From Pseudomonadota bacterium (GTDB lineage: Bacteria > Desulfobacterota > Binatia > Binatales > Binataceae), in the NCBI GenBank assembly GCA_021325355.1, contig JAJPHI010000016.1, forward strand, positions 39,733-103,732: DNA of 64,000 nt, given 5' to 3'. The position numbers were made by a program, and so were the translations under genes. Shown one piece after another: positions 1 to 9,479 of this stretch. The stretch's first letter is position 1, and every line of letters begins with the position of its first letter. The notes under the pieces are model-generated. The model worked only from the letters and a program-made list of their open reading frames with translations. It was not told where the DNA came from and did no database searches.

Positions 1-1386
1 GGCAATGACCTCGTAAATTCCCGGGCTCACGGTACCGCCGGTCAGGGCGACGCGAACCGGCTGCGCCAGTTGACCCAGCTTGATGCCGAACTTCGCCAGT
101 ACCCGTTCGAAGGCCGGCTGAACGGCAGCTTCGTTGAACTCGCCGTCGAGGGCTTCCAACTCGTCGGTGAGCGCGGTCAGCGGTTCGATAATTTCCGCTC
201 GCAGAAACTTCGCCGCCGCCTTGGGATCGAGCGTGATCGGATCGACCAGATAGAAATGGGCGAAGTCCACCAGTTCGACCAGGGTCTTGGCGCGCTCGCG
301 CAGCGTCGCGATCATCCGCTGGAGCCAGGCCTCGTCGCCCGGGATCGGCCATCCGCGCTTCGCGATAAACGGCTTGACCTCCGCGGCGAGCCGTTCGAGC
401 GGCCGTTCCTTGAGATAGTGGAAATTGAGCCAGAGCAGCTTATCGGCGTTGAAAATGCCCGCCGATTTGCCGCAGTTCGCGAAATCGAAGAACTCGATCA
501 TCTCGTCGCGGGAAAAAATTTCCTGGTCGCCGTGCGACCATCCGAGGCGTACCAGGTAGTTCAGCAGGGCTTCGGGGAAGTAGCCCAGATCGCGATAGGC
601 GAAGACTGAGGTGGCACCGTGGCGCTTGGATAGTTTGGCGCCGTCGGGTCCCATCACCATCGGCAGATGAGCGTAGGCCGGCGGCTGCAGACCGAGCGCA
701 TAGAAAATCTGCATCTGGCGCGGCGTGTTTGGCAGATGGTCGTCGCCGCGGACGACATGGGTCATGCCGAAGTCGGCATCATCGAGCACGGTGGCGAAGT
801 TGTAGGTTGGCACCCCGTCGGAGCGAAAGATAATGAGGTCGTCGAGCTCGGCATTGTCGAAGACGGCGCGACCCTTGATCAGGTCATCGACCACGGTTTC
901 GCCGACGCGCGGCGAGCGGAAACGAATGGTGTAGTCGCGGCCCGCGCTCTTATCGGGGAGGGCCACCTGAGGAAGATCGGCCGGTGCCGTGCGATTGCGA
1001 CAGCGGCCGTCGTAGCCGGGTTTGCGATGCTCGCGCTGGGCCGCCTGGCGCATCGCTTCCAGTTCAGCGACGGTGCAGTAGCACGGGTAGGCTTTGCCCT
1101 CGCGCAACAATTGCCGCGCGCCTTCGCGATAGCGCTCGAAACGGCTCGATTGGAAATAGCGGCGGTCCGGCGGTCCCTCGTCCCAATCGACGCCGAGCCA
1201 TCGCAAGCTCTCGAGAATCTCGTCGAGCGATTCCTGGGTCGAGCGTTCCTGATCGGTGTCGTCGATTCGCAGGATGAACTGACCCCGCTTATGGCGCGCG
1301 AAGAGATAGGCAAATAATCCCGAACGGACGTTGCCGATATGCAAAGCGCCGGTCGGACTTGGCGCATAGCGGGTGCGTACGGTCAA
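1..1386 (-). CDS. gltX: Glutamate--tRNA ligase, C-terminal end cut by window edge
   Basis: Class I aminoacyl-tRNA synthetase that charges tRNA-Glu (or tRNA-Gln in non-discriminating forms) in the cytoplasm. The class I signature PSPTGALHIGNVR lies at the N-terminus and the second ATP-binding signature KLSKRHG near residue 249. A Cys-rich stretch (CYC...C) around residues 100-130 resembles the zinc-binding insert of the family. I chose the TTG at 1384-1386 because AAGGA sits about 6 bases upstream and the product then starts MTVRTRYAPSPTG, as is usual. An in-frame TTG 18 bases further upstream is the alternative. 462 codons are visible and the frame is open at base 1, so probably only a short C-terminal piece is missing. 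It lies 132 bp downstream of guaA on the same strand. Confidence 0.95.
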   Translation of the reverse strand, partial: MTVRTRYAPSPTGALHIGNVRSGLFAYLFARHKRGQFILRIDDTDQERSTQESLDEILESLRWLGVDWDEGPPDRRYFQSSRFERYREGARQLLREGKAYPCYCTVAELEAMRQAAQREHRKPGYDGRCRNRTAPADLPQVALPDKSAGRDYTIRFRSPRVGETVVDDLIKGRAVFDNAELDDLIIFRSDGVPTYNFATVLDDADFGMTHVVRGDDHLPNTPRQMQIFYALGLQPPAYAHLPMVMGPDGAKLSKRHGATSVFAYRDLGYFPEALLNYLVRLGWSHGDQEIFSRDEMIEFFDFANCGKSAGIFNADKLLWLNFHYLKERPLERLAAEVKPFIAKRGWPIPGDEAWLQRMIATLRERAKTLVELVDFAHFYLVDPITLDPKAAAKFLRAEIIEPLTALTDELEALDGEFNEAAVQPAFERVLAKFGIKLGQLAQPVRVALTGGTVSPGIYEVIA

Positions 1387-1518
1387 ATCAAAGTCCTTCC
1401 GCAATCAGGTCCGGTAAGTTTATCACGCCGCCACGCTTCGCGACGCCTGCTTTGAAGGGATAATGCCGGCCGCGACGGCGCCATTTCGATGAGATACGGC
1501 CAAAGCCGCCGCCGACGG

Positions 1519-3051
1519 TCATTCCCACTCGATGGTGGCCGGCGGCTTCGAGGTGATGTCGTAAACCACGCGGTTGACGCCGCGAACTTCGTTGGTGATG
1601 CGGCTCGAGATGCGTGCGAGAAGCGCCGGGTCGAGCCGCGCCCAGTCCGCCGTCATGCCGTCCTGTGACTCGACGGCGCGGATGGCGATGACGCTCTCGT
1701 AAGTGCGGCCGTCACCCATCACGCCGACCGTCTTGAGCGGCAGCAGGACGGCGAACGCCTGCCAAAGTGAGCCGCCGATGCCGGCGGATGAAATTTCGTC
1801 CATGACCACAGCGTCGGCGCGGCGCAGCAGTTCGAGACGATCGCGCGTCACTTCGCCGACGATGCGCACGGCGAGTCCCGGGCCCGGAAACGGTTCGCGC
1901 TCGACGATCTCGGCGCCCAGGCCGAGCCGGCGGCCGACTTCACGCACCTCGTCCTTGAACAGTTCGCGCAGCGGTTCGATGAGCTCAAGGCGCATCCGCT
2001 CCGGCAGGCCGCCGACATTATGATGACTTTTGATGACCGCCGAAGGTCCTTTGAAGGAGACCGATTCGATCACGTCCGGATAGAGCGTGCCCTGGGCGAG
2101 GAAGCGCGCGCCGCCGAGGCGCGCGGCCTCGCGCTCGAAGACGTCGATGAAGGTATGTCCGATGATGCGCCGCTTCTGTTCCGGATCGATCACCTGCGCC
2201 AGGCGCTGGAGAAAAAGCGCGGACTCATCGACGACGTCGAGGTCGATGCCGAGGCGCTGGCCGAAGTTCTCTTCGAGGCGCTGTCGTTCGCCCGCGCGCA
2301 ATAATCCGGTATCGACGAAGATGCACTTCAATCGACGGCCGATCGCGCGATGAATCAGCACGGCGGCGACCGCCGAATCAACGCCGCCCGACAGCGCCAT
2401 CAGGACCCGGTCATGGTCGCCGACGCGGGCGCGGAGCGCCTGAAGCTGCGACTCGATAAACCCCGTCATCGTCCAATCACCGGGCTCACCGCAGATGTCG
2501 AGCACGAAATTGCGCAGCACCTGCGCACCGCAAGGGGTGTGGGCGACTTCGGGATGGAACTGGATGCCGCGCAGACGACCGTCGTCCGAGCAGACCGCCG
2601 CATAGGGTGAGTTCGCGCTGTGCGCGATCGCAAAAAGCGCGGGCGGGATGGCTTCGAGGCGATCGCCATGGCTCATCCAGACTTGATGCTGAGAGCCGCC
2701 GATCCTCGCGAAGAGCGGATCGGGCCGATCGATAGTCAGCATCGCGGGGCCATATTCGCGAGCCTGGGCGCCGGCACTGCGGGCGCCGAGATGCTGGGCG
2801 ATGACGTACATCCCGTAGCAGATGCCGAGAACCGGACAACCGAGCTCTAGCACCTCGTCAGCGATATCGGGCGCGCCGGAGTCGTAGAGACTGGCGGGAC
2901 CGCCGGACAGGATGATGCCGCGGGGCGCCATCGCGCGGATCTTTTCCGGATCGAGATTGAACGGATGGATCTCGCAATAGACGCGCGCTTCGCGCACCCG
3001 CCGCGCAATGAGCTGGGTGTACTGGGAGCCGAAGTCCAGGATCAAAATCAC
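1519..3051 (-). CDS. guaA: GMP synthase (glutamine-hydrolysing)
   Basis: Converts XMP to GMP using ATP and glutamine, the last step of de novo GMP synthesis. The N-terminal class I glutamine amidotransferase domain has nucleophile Cys78 in GICYG and the His/Glu pair in QFHPEV. Then come the ATP pyrophosphatase loop (SGGVDS) and the GMP synthase dimerisation domain ending in [12 protein letters not shown] set the start at the GTG at 3049-3051, which gives [13 protein letters not shown], the normal beginning of GuaA, and 510 residues, the usual family length. The same frame is open to 3228, but that extension is low-complexity and unlike the family. Confidence 0.95.
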   Translation of the reverse strand: MILILDFGSQYTQLIARRVREARVYCEIHPFNLDPEKIRAMAPRGIILSGGPASLYDSGAPDIADEVLELGCPVLGICYGMYVIAQHLGARSAGAQAREYGPAMLTIDRPDPLFARIGGSQHQVWMSHGDRLEAIPPALFAIAHSANSPYAAVCSDDGRLRGIQFHPEVAHTPCGAQVLRNFVLDICGEPGDWTMTGFIESQLQALRARVGDHDRVLMALSGGVDSAVAAVLIHRAIGRRLKCIFVDTGLLRAGERQRLEENFGQRLGIDLDVVDESALFLQRLAQVIDPEQKRRIIGHTFIDVFEREAARLGGARFLAQGTLYPDVIESVSFKGPSAVIKSHHNVGGLPERMRLELIEPLRELFKDEVREVGRRLGLGAEIVEREPFPGPGLAVRIVGEVTRDRLELLRRADAVVMDEISSAGIGGSLWQAFAVLLPLKTVGVMGDGRTYESVIAIRAVESQDGMTADWARLDPALLARISSRITNEVRGVNRVVYDITSKPPATIEWE

Positions 3052-3181
3052 GGTCGGAACCTGATGTTGAGCATAACCGAGAAAGCGCGGAGGTCGAAGC
3101 CGCGGCCGGTGGTCTCTCCACAAGGGTCCGATTTTCAGGCAAAAGCGACCAAAAGTGTCGCCCGGACGACAAAGCGGGTGC

Positions 3182-3209
3182 TTGAATGCGGTACGCTCAG
3201 CAGGATAAT
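3182..3209 (+). promoter_or_regulatory. Candidate sigma-70-type promoter for the small secreted protein
   Basis: TTGAAT at 3182-3187 and GATAAT at 3204-3209 are separated by 16 bases (4/6 and 5/6 matches to the -35 and -10 consensus). The site lies about 75 bases upstream of the ATG at 3286. It is embedded in the inverted repeat 3186-3228. Assignment is by eye. Confidence 0.45.
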
Positions 3210-3228
3210 AGTACCAGATGTACCGCAT
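3186..3228. repeat. 9-bp perfect inverted repeat over a candidate promoter
   Basis: ATGCGGTAC at 3186-3194 is the exact reverse complement of GTACCGCAT at 3220-3228. The 25-base spacer contains the putative -10 box. The position, between guaA and the small secreted protein gene, suits an operator or a leader-RNA stem. Which of the two is not decidable from sequence. Confidence 0.5.
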
Positions 3229-3285
3229 GCGGCCGTCATCCGGATCGATGGGACGCGGACCGCGCGGTAGCAGGAGGAGTTTATT

Positions 3286-3606
3286 ATGGTAGCGAAAAAG
3301 TTGGCATCAGCAACCGCGGGTCTTTTGCTCGGTATTGCATTGGCAGCGCCGGCTTTCGCGGGTTCGTCGGATTCGACGACGACTACCGCTCAGGCCACGA
3401 ACGGCGGACAGACCGTGACCGGCGGGCTGTACTCGGTCTTTGCGGATTCGGTGCAGCATCCGACCGCCAAGGCCTGCAAGCCCGATACCTTGTATGGACA
3501 GCATGACGTCATCGGTGATCCCGATAGCTGCGTGATCAATCGCTTCGACGCGCGCGCGGGAACCTTGACCGCGGGCATGACCGGCATGGCCGCCGGGATT
3601 CCCTAA
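3286..3606 (+). CDS. Small secreted protein of unknown function
   Basis: 106 residues. An N-terminal signal peptide is visible: MVAKK, a hydrophobic core LLLGIALA, and a cleavage-like APAFA/G near residue 25. The mature part is Ser/Thr/Gly-rich with two cysteines (AC, SC), and I do not recognise a family. It has a strong ribosome-binding site, AGGAGG at 3272-3277, and a clear intrinsic terminator right after the stop. With its own candidate promoter this looks like a well-expressed single-gene unit. It is transcribed away from guaA and towards the ion-channel gene. Confidence 0.75.
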   Translation: MVAKKLASATAGLLLGIALAAPAFAGSSDSTTTTAQATNGGQTVTGGLYSVFADSVQHPTAKACKPDTLYGQHDVIGDPDSCVINRFDARAGTLTAGMTGMAAGIP

Positions 3607-3623
3607 GGTCCCCATAGATTGAC

Positions 3624-3656
3624 AAAAGGGCCGCACGCGTGTGCGGCCCTTTTTTA
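3624..3656 (+). terminator. Rho-independent terminator
   Basis: The arms AAAAGGGCCGCAC and GTGCGGCCCTTTTTT surround a GCGT loop, giving a GC-rich stem followed by a T-run. It ends the small secreted protein gene. The A-run on the other side would let it act for the convergent ion-channel gene as well; the TAA of that gene lies in the T-run (3654-3656). Confidence 0.9.
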
Positions 3657-4388
3657 TTCCCTGGAAGACAACCGCCGATGCTCGAGCTCCATCGCGACCA
3701 GGCGCGCAATCAGGATCACCGGAAAAAGCTGCCCGATTAAGGCTTCGAGCACGACCAGCGAGCGCGCCAGAGGACTGACCGGAAGGATATCGCCGAGGCC
3801 CAGCGTCGCGAGGGTGGTGAAACTGAAGTAGCCGAGTTGCGGCAGTCTCGGACCCGTGCTGAGCACGATTCTAAAGGATCCCGGCGCGATCGACTCGACC
3901 ATATCGTAAGCGATCGCCCACAGCACCCCGATAAGCAGGTAAGCGGCAATCGAGCCCTGGATGCGGCGCGAGGTGATGGGTCCAGTGCGGTTGACCTGGC
4001 GCAGGATCAGGAAGATCACCACGGTGACAAAGACGAGCGAGATGGAGTCGTTGAGCAGATTCAGCGCGAGGGTGGGGCGCAGGATGTCCTTGTAGCCGAT
4101 CAACAGGGCAGCCAGGATGATGACGACCGCCGCCATCATCGTGCGTCTGCGCACGACCGTCGCCATCAAACCCGAGATGAAGAGCAGGGACAAAATCGAA
4201 CGGGCCAGGAATCGTCCCCAGGTGACGAACTGGACCATCGGGATGATCAAAATATTGATGATGAGAAGCGCGAGCAGGAGCGAGAGGCTCAGGTCTGAAG
4301 ACCACAGCCCGCGGGCGCGATTCTTGAGGTCGGCGCCGCGCCGAACCGGCATCTGCGCATGATCGGCGCGATTACCACGAAAAGTCAT
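3654..4388 (-). CDS. Ion-channel-like membrane protein (two-TM pore domain, Ion_trans_2 type)
   Basis: 244 residues with several hydrophobic helices: about 33-55, 60-78, 84-98, 115-130, 147-163 and 205-230. A C-terminal helix-pore-helix unit carries a selectivity-filter-like sequence TLGLGD at residues 195-200. Potassium channels have TVGYGD, so the Tyr is Leu here and selectivity is uncertain. The family's role is passive potassium or cation conductance in the inner membrane. No cytoplasmic RCK/TrkA domain follows, so no ligand gate is visible. It lies 47 bp downstream of the aminopeptidase gene and ends inside a shared terminator. Confidence 0.75.
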   Translation of the reverse strand: MTFRGNRADHAQMPVRRGADLKNRARGLWSSDLSLSLLLALLIINILIIPMVQFVTWGRFLARSILSLLFISGLMATVVRRRTMMAAVVIILAALLIGYKDILRPTLALNLLNDSISLVFVTVVIFLILRQVNRTGPITSRRIQGSIAAYLLIGVLWAIAYDMVESIAPGSFRIVLSTGPRLPQLGYFSFTTLATLGLGDILPVSPLARSLVVLEALIGQLFPVILIARLVAMELEHRRLSSRE

Positions 4389-4435
4389 GCCTGTGGTGCG
4401 CCTCGCTTCGCGACCGGCGAAACTGGGACTTTACG

Positions 4436-7012
4436 CTAGCTCGCCAGGGTCTGGTCGAGTTTGGCGCCCTCGCGATTGCGGAACGCAACGGCGACCGCCA
4501 GCCGCTCGAGATGCTGATCGATAAGCTTGTTCCCCAGGCGGACCTTGTGCTCTTCAAAGAAGGCATTGACCTCGGCCTGACGGTCGAGCAGGCCGACGAT
4601 GGCCTCGCACATCCGAGGTAACGCGCTATCGGGATACTTGTTGACCATCGCGTCCCAGTGGCTCCGCACGAAATCCCAGGCCTCGTAGCGGACGGCCGGA
4701 TTGTAGAGCAGCGAGTGCATCAGGAACGGCGCGTTCTGCGTGCGCACTTCGCCGTTGAGCGTCATTTCCATCGTCTGGCGGAGCAGTTCCGGGTCCCGGA
4801 AGCCGGCCAGCGAGAAGAGGTAGCGCTGCTCTTCCTGGGGAATTCGCGCGGACTTAAAGTTTTCCTTGAATTTACGATAACGCGCAGCGTCGCCGCACCA
4901 GGCGAGAATATTGATCAGCGCGGGCATCAGATCGCGATCGGCCCTGGCGGGATCGCCGGTCCATTCGGCATAAAGCCGCTGCGCCTCAGCCTGCACCGCC
5001 GAGTCCTCGCCGATCGTGCCCAGCGCGGCGGCGAGGGTGCCGCGCAATTGCCGGGTGAGCTCGTCTTCATTGGGTTGCGCGTTCCAGCCGAGGCGCCGAA
5101 AGGCCGGCGCGACGGTCTCGCGCACCAGGCGGGCCAGCAGCGGACGCTGCGCCGCGGTGACAATCAGATCAAGGTAATTGAAGGCGCCGAGCAGAGCGCG
5201 CCATACGGCGATGTCGGTTTCTTCGCGGAAGAGGCGAGCCATCGCGATAAACTCGCTCAGCGGAACGAGACCGGCCATCGTCGCCGCCCAGGTGTCGCCG
5301 ACCAGACCGAAACGCTCGATCGGACGCAGTTGACTCAGGTTGGCGGTCAATGAACTGAGAAGTTGCGGCGAATAGCGCACGCGGAAGAATCCGCTGCCAT
5401 TCTCGTTGGCGACGGCCCACTGGACTTTGCCGGGCAACTCGAGCGTCGTCTCGGCGGAGGTGAGCAGTACGCGATGGGTCGAGACGCCGCGGTCGGTGGC
5501 GGCTCGCACGATAATCGGGATATGCCAGAGCTGATCTTCGCGCGGCGTCGGCGGGAGGTAGAAGAAGCGGCGTTGGCTGAGACGCAGCGAGCGTCCGTCG
5601 CTCGCCGCCTCGACGCTGACCATCGGGAAGCCCGGCTGGAAGATCCAGGTATCCATCATGGCCCGCACCGGCTGGCCCGATGATTCCTGCAGCGCGTCCC
5701 ACAGGTCGCCGGTTTCGGTGTTGGCGTATTGATGCCTGCGCAGATAGAGCGCGATTCCTTTGCGGAATTCCTCGGCGCCGAGGTATTGCTCGAGCATCCG
5801 CAGCACGGACGCGCCTTTTTCGTACGTCAGCACGTCAAACATCGAGCGGCAGTCTTCGGGGCTGAGGACGGTGTATTCAATCGAACGGGTGCTCTTGAGC
5901 GCATCGATCGCCATGGCGGCGGCGCGCGAAACGCCAAAGGTGTCCCAGCGGCGCCATTGCGGCTTCCAGGCATCGACGGCCAGCATCTCCATAAACGTGG
6001 CGAAGGCTTCATTGAGCCAGATGCCGTTCCACCAGCGCATCGTGACCAGATCGCCGAACCACATGTGCGCGTTTTCATGCGAGACGACGTCGGCGACCCG
6101 TTCAAGCTCGGCGCGCGAGGCCTGATTTTCGTCGGCCAGCAGGGCGGTTTCGCGAAAGGTGATGGCGCCGAGGTTCTCCATCGCTCCGGCCGCAAAGTCC
6201 GGGATCGCAATCAGATCGAGCTTGTCGCCGGGATAGGGGATGCCGTAGTAGCTGGCGAACCACTTGAGGGAAAAGGCGCCGATTTCCGCCGCCCATCGGG
6301 TGAGACCACTCTTGCCGGGCACGTGGACGACACGCAGCGGCGTGCCGGCGTCGACCGGTGTCGTCGCTTCGAACTCGCCGACGATGAAGGCGAGCAGGTA
6401 GGTTGACATTTTGATCGTGTCCTTGAACACGACCTCTTTCTTGCCGTTGCCGAGCGATCGTTCGCGCAGGACGCCGGCGTTCGAGAAGGCCGAGAGCTTC
6501 TCGTCGATTATCAGAGTGACGCGATAGACCGCTTTCAGCGCCGGTTCGTCCCAGCAGGGGAAGGCGCGGCGCGCGTCAGTCGCCTCGAACTGGGTGGTGG
6601 CGAGAGTGTGTTGACGGCCGGCGTCGTCGGTGTACTGGCTGCGATAAAAGCCATGCAACTTGTCGTTGAGGATCCCGCGGAACTTGAGATGCAAGTGCCA
6701 TTGGCCGACCGCCAGCGGCTCGGCGAAATGAAGATGGGCGCGCTCGCGCAGCGGTTCCATCTCGATCCGGCTGGCGGTCCGGGCGGCGCCGGCGCCTTCC
6801 ACGGAGGCCTGGTCGATTTCCAGTTCGAGCGCGTTGAGCACAATCTCGGCGGTCGGCGAGCTGACATTCAGCGTGACGGTCTCTTCGCCGGCGAAGGTGA
6901 AATTGGTGAGGTCCGGAGTCAGCTTCAGGTCGTAATGCTCGGGCGTCACGTTGGAAGGCAGGCGATATTCGAGGGCCTGATCTGCGGTTAAGCTGGTTTC
7001 ACGATCGAACAT
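4436..7012 (-). CDS. M1 family zinc aminopeptidase
   Basis: 858-residue metallopeptidase that removes N-terminal residues from peptides. The substrate-anchoring GAMEN motif is at 276-280. The zinc motif HENAH is at 312-316, with the third ligand Glu at about 335 in WLNEAFATF. The transition-state Tyr is probably in LTYEKGA, near 397. A long alpha-helical C-terminal (ERAP1-C type) domain follows. The length matches puromycin-sensitive/ERAP-type enzymes rather than classical E. coli PepN. HENAH keeps HExxH but differs from the common HELAH. No signal peptide is visible, so it is probably cytoplasmic. Confidence 0.93.
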   Translation of the reverse strand: MFDRETSLTADQALEYRLPSNVTPEHYDLKLTPDLTNFTFAGEETVTLNVSSPTAEIVLNALELEIDQASVEGAGAARTASRIEMEPLRERAHLHFAEPLAVGQWHLHLKFRGILNDKLHGFYRSQYTDDAGRQHTLATTQFEATDARRAFPCWDEPALKAVYRVTLIIDEKLSAFSNAGVLRERSLGNGKKEVVFKDTIKMSTYLLAFIVGEFEATTPVDAGTPLRVVHVPGKSGLTRWAAEIGAFSLKWFASYYGIPYPGDKLDLIAIPDFAAGAMENLGAITFRETALLADENQASRAELERVADVVSHENAHMWFGDLVTMRWWNGIWLNEAFATFMEMLAVDAWKPQWRRWDTFGVSRAAAMAIDALKSTRSIEYTVLSPEDCRSMFDVLTYEKGASVLRMLEQYLGAEEFRKGIALYLRRHQYANTETGDLWDALQESSGQPVRAMMDTWIFQPGFPMVSVEAASDGRSLRLSQRRFFYLPPTPREDQLWHIPIIVRAATDRGVSTHRVLLTSAETTLELPGKVQWAVANENGSGFFRVRYSPQLLSSLTANLSQLRPIERFGLVGDTWAATMAGLVPLSEFIAMARLFREETDIAVWRALLGAFNYLDLIVTAAQRPLLARLVRETVAPAFRRLGWNAQPNEDELTRQLRGTLAAALGTIGEDSAVQAEAQRLYAEWTGDPARADRDLMPALINILAWCGDAARYRKFKENFKSARIPQEEQRYLFSLAGFRDPELLRQTMEMTLNGEVRTQNAPFLMHSLLYNPAVRYEAWDFVRSHWDAMVNKYPDSALPRMCEAIVGLLDRQAEVNAFFEEHKVRLGNKLIDQHLERLAVAVAFRNREGAKLDQTLAS

Positions 7013-7109
7013 CGAGCGTCCTCCTGCATTTGCGGCATAGCCGGCGGCTTGGGGCAGATTCTAATCGCAAATCCGCTAGCGGGCGAGTTGTCGGAGCCGC
7101 ATCCGGCAT

Positions 7110-8729
7110 CTAATGGCCGCCGCCGCCGGCGCCGCCGGTGGTCTTGCGTAGCAGCAGGAAAGCCGGCGTGAACAGCGCCGCCACCACGGCCAGCATCCGG
7201 TAGATGTCGTTGTAGGCCAGCAGCGAGGCCTGCTGCTGGACGATCTCATACATCAAGCCAAGGCCTTGCCGCTGGTTGTCGATTAAGCCCTGGATGAGCT
7301 TGAATTGCGGCGCCCCCGGCATCGTCGGCCCGCTCTGATCGAGGGTCCAGGCACGAAAGGTGGTGAAGTGCTGGCCCAGATACGCCTGATGCAGTTGTTC
7401 ACGGGTATTCAGGAGATTGGTCACCAGCGAAATGCCGATCGCGGAGCCCGTATTCCGCATCATGTTGTAGAGGCTCGCCGCGTAGCCGATGCGCTCACGC
7501 TCGACGCAGGCGAGAGTCGCGGCCGACATCGTCGGGAAGATCACCCCGGAGCCGAAACCCGAGAGCACCATCGGCCAGAACGTATTGCTCATGGCGACCT
7601 GCAGCGTCCACGTACTCATCCACCAGAGCGCGCAGGCGAGGATGGCGAAGCCGAGTCCGACCATCCAGCGCGTATCGAAGGCGCGGCGCGAGAGTTGGCC
7701 GACGATGAACATCCCGGCAAGGGTGCCGAAGCCGCGCGGCAGCACGGCGAGGCCCGACTTCCACGGCGAGTAGCCGAGCAATTCCTGGAAGAAGAGCGGG
7801 TTTAACAGGTTCAGGCCGAACACCACCATGATCATCGCCAGCACCATCGTGACGGAGACGTCAAAGAGCGGGATCGTCATGATGCGCAGGTCGAGGATCG
7901 GCTCGGGAAAGGTCAGCTCGCGCAGCACCAGCAGGATTATCGCGGTGACGGCGATGGCGACGAAGATGCAGACCCACCAGGCGGCGAACCAATCGGAACG
8001 CTGGCCGCGGTCGAGCACGATCTGCAGCAGGCCCAGACCGAGGGCGAGATAGACGATGCCCAGGTAATCGATGCGGCGCGCCTTCGCCTGCGAGCGCCGA
8101 ATATGCTCCGGATCCTGCACGAACATCAGAACCATGATCGCGGCGAAGATGCCGATCGGCAGGTTGATGTAAAAATTCCAGCGCCAGCTCCAGTTATAGG
8201 TTATCCATCCGCCCAGTGTCGGACCCAGCATCGGCGAGGTCAGCAAGCCCATGCCCCAGACTGACATCGCGAGGCCCTGTTCCTCGGGAGGAAAGGTTTC
8301 CATCAGGATGGCCTGAGAGGACGGTATCATCGCCGCGCCGGCGGCGCCCTGAACCAGGCGGAAGACCACCATTTGCATCAGGGTCTGCGCGGCGCCGCAC
8401 AGCCCCGAAAAAAACACAAAAACCGCAACTGACAGCAGGAAGTAGCGCTTGCGGCCGAAACGCGCCGAAATCCATCCGGTCAGCGGAATCATGATGCCGT
8501 TGGCGACGATATAGCTGGTGAGCACCCAGGTGATTTCGTCGCGACTCGCCGAAAAGCTGCCCTGCATATGCGGCAGCGAGACGTTGACGATCGAGGTGTC
8601 GAGCACTTCGAGCGTCGCGCCGATCATGACGGCGATCGCAATCAGCCATTTGCGCGAGGCGCTGGCTTCCACGGGTGAGAGTCGGGCGCCGGCGCCGGCG
8701 CGCTGCGGTGAGGATGCTGCTGATGCCAT
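7110..8729 (-). CDS. MFS multidrug exporter, DHA2 (EmrB/QacA) family, 14 TM
   Basis: Proton-driven drug/H+ antiporter-type protein, 539 residues from the ATG at 8727-8729. It has the MFS motif A GWISARFGRKR after TM2, the TM1 motif LDTSIVNVSLP typical of DHA2 proteins, and 14 predicted membrane helices. The C-terminus is Gly-rich. No Shine-Dalgarno sequence is evident at this ATG, and the frame continues upstream to 8936 without homology-like sequence, so the start is uncertain. EmrB partners (EmrA membrane fusion protein, TolC) are not adjacent. Confidence 0.88.
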   Translation of the reverse strand: MASAASSPQRAGAGARLSPVEASASRKWLIAIAVMIGATLEVLDTSIVNVSLPHMQGSFSASRDEITWVLTSYIVANGIMIPLTGWISARFGRKRYFLLSVAVFVFFSGLCGAAQTLMQMVVFRLVQGAAGAAMIPSSQAILMETFPPEEQGLAMSVWGMGLLTSPMLGPTLGGWITYNWSWRWNFYINLPIGIFAAIMVLMFVQDPEHIRRSQAKARRIDYLGIVYLALGLGLLQIVLDRGQRSDWFAAWWVCIFVAIAVTAIILLVLRELTFPEPILDLRIMTIPLFDVSVTMVLAMIMVVFGLNLLNPLFFQELLGYSPWKSGLAVLPRGFGTLAGMFIVGQLSRRAFDTRWMVGLGFAILACALWWMSTWTLQVAMSNTFWPMVLSGFGSGVIFPTMSAATLACVERERIGYAASLYNMMRNTGSAIGISLVTNLLNTREQLHQAYLGQHFTTFRAWTLDQSGPTMPGAPQFKLIQGLIDNQRQGLGLMYEIVQQQASLLAYNDIYRMLAVVAALFTPAFLLLRKTTGGAGGGGH

Positions 8730-8996
8730 TTCGAATGCAGATTGGAACGTGTGGAAGGGCCCGGAAGCGGGACTGCTCCACAAGCTCAAGCTCTGACATA
8801 TGAGAATATCATTGAAGCAGGACCGGTGCAGGACTCGGATGAGAAATCCTGCGCGCGTTCTGATGAATTGTGCGCGGGAGCGCTCACCGCGAGCGTCGAT
8901 TACGGTTTTGATTGCGCCAGAGGTCTGACCGATCATGGCGGCGGCGATTGTGGGCGCCGCGCTCCGGTTGCGCCCCGCCGCGAGCGATGCGCAGTC

Positions 8997-9479
8997 TTAT
9001 GCTTCGCCGGTCTCGACCACTTCAAAGACCGGGTAGCGCGCGGCGACCGCGGCAAAGGCGGCCGCTGGCGCGCCGGCGGGCACGGGAAAGTAACGTTGAA
9101 CGGCGAGTTTGAAACGCTCGAGATAGGCTTTCAGAAGCGGTGGCTTGTCGGCGTCGGCGACCGCCCTGATATTGACCGGTTCGCGCCGCGCGCCGCGCTT
9201 GAGCGTCACCTGTCCGGCCGCTTCGGCATTGCGCACCCATTGCGAACGCCCGCGCGGACAAACCAGGTAGCGCCTGCCATCCAGCGTGAGCAGATCGATC
9301 GGCGCCGAATAGAGCCTGCCCGTTTTGCGGCCGCGCACCAGTAGCAGGTAATGATGCGAGCGCCCGAGCCCAAGCCCGATCAAACTCCCGAACAGTGCAT
9401 TGAACGCGCGTTCAAACCGGTTCGGTCGGGCGAAATTTTGCGCCGACGGCGAATCCACTTCAGGGTGACTCAGGGTCAA
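8997..9479 (-). CDS. Deazaflavin (F420)-dependent nitroreductase-family protein
   Basis: 160 residues. The central LVRGRKTGRLYSAPID followed by YLVCPRGRSQWVRNAEAAG is typical of the DDN/PF04075 split-barrel family, whose members bind deazaflavin F420 and reduce quinones or nitro compounds. Its ATG overlaps the end of the upstream FAD-linked oxidase by 20 bp, so the two are probably cotranslated. With the LLM-class genes elsewhere in the window it suggests an F420-using organism; F420 binding itself is inferred from the family. Confidence 0.8.
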   Translation of the reverse strand: MTLSHPEVDSPSAQNFARPNRFERAFNALFGSLIGLGLGRSHHYLLLVRGRKTGRLYSAPIDLLTLDGRRYLVCPRGRSQWVRNAEAAGQVTLKRGARREPVNIRAVADADKPPLLKAYLERFKLAVQRYFPVPAGAPAAAFAAVAARYPVFEVVETGEA

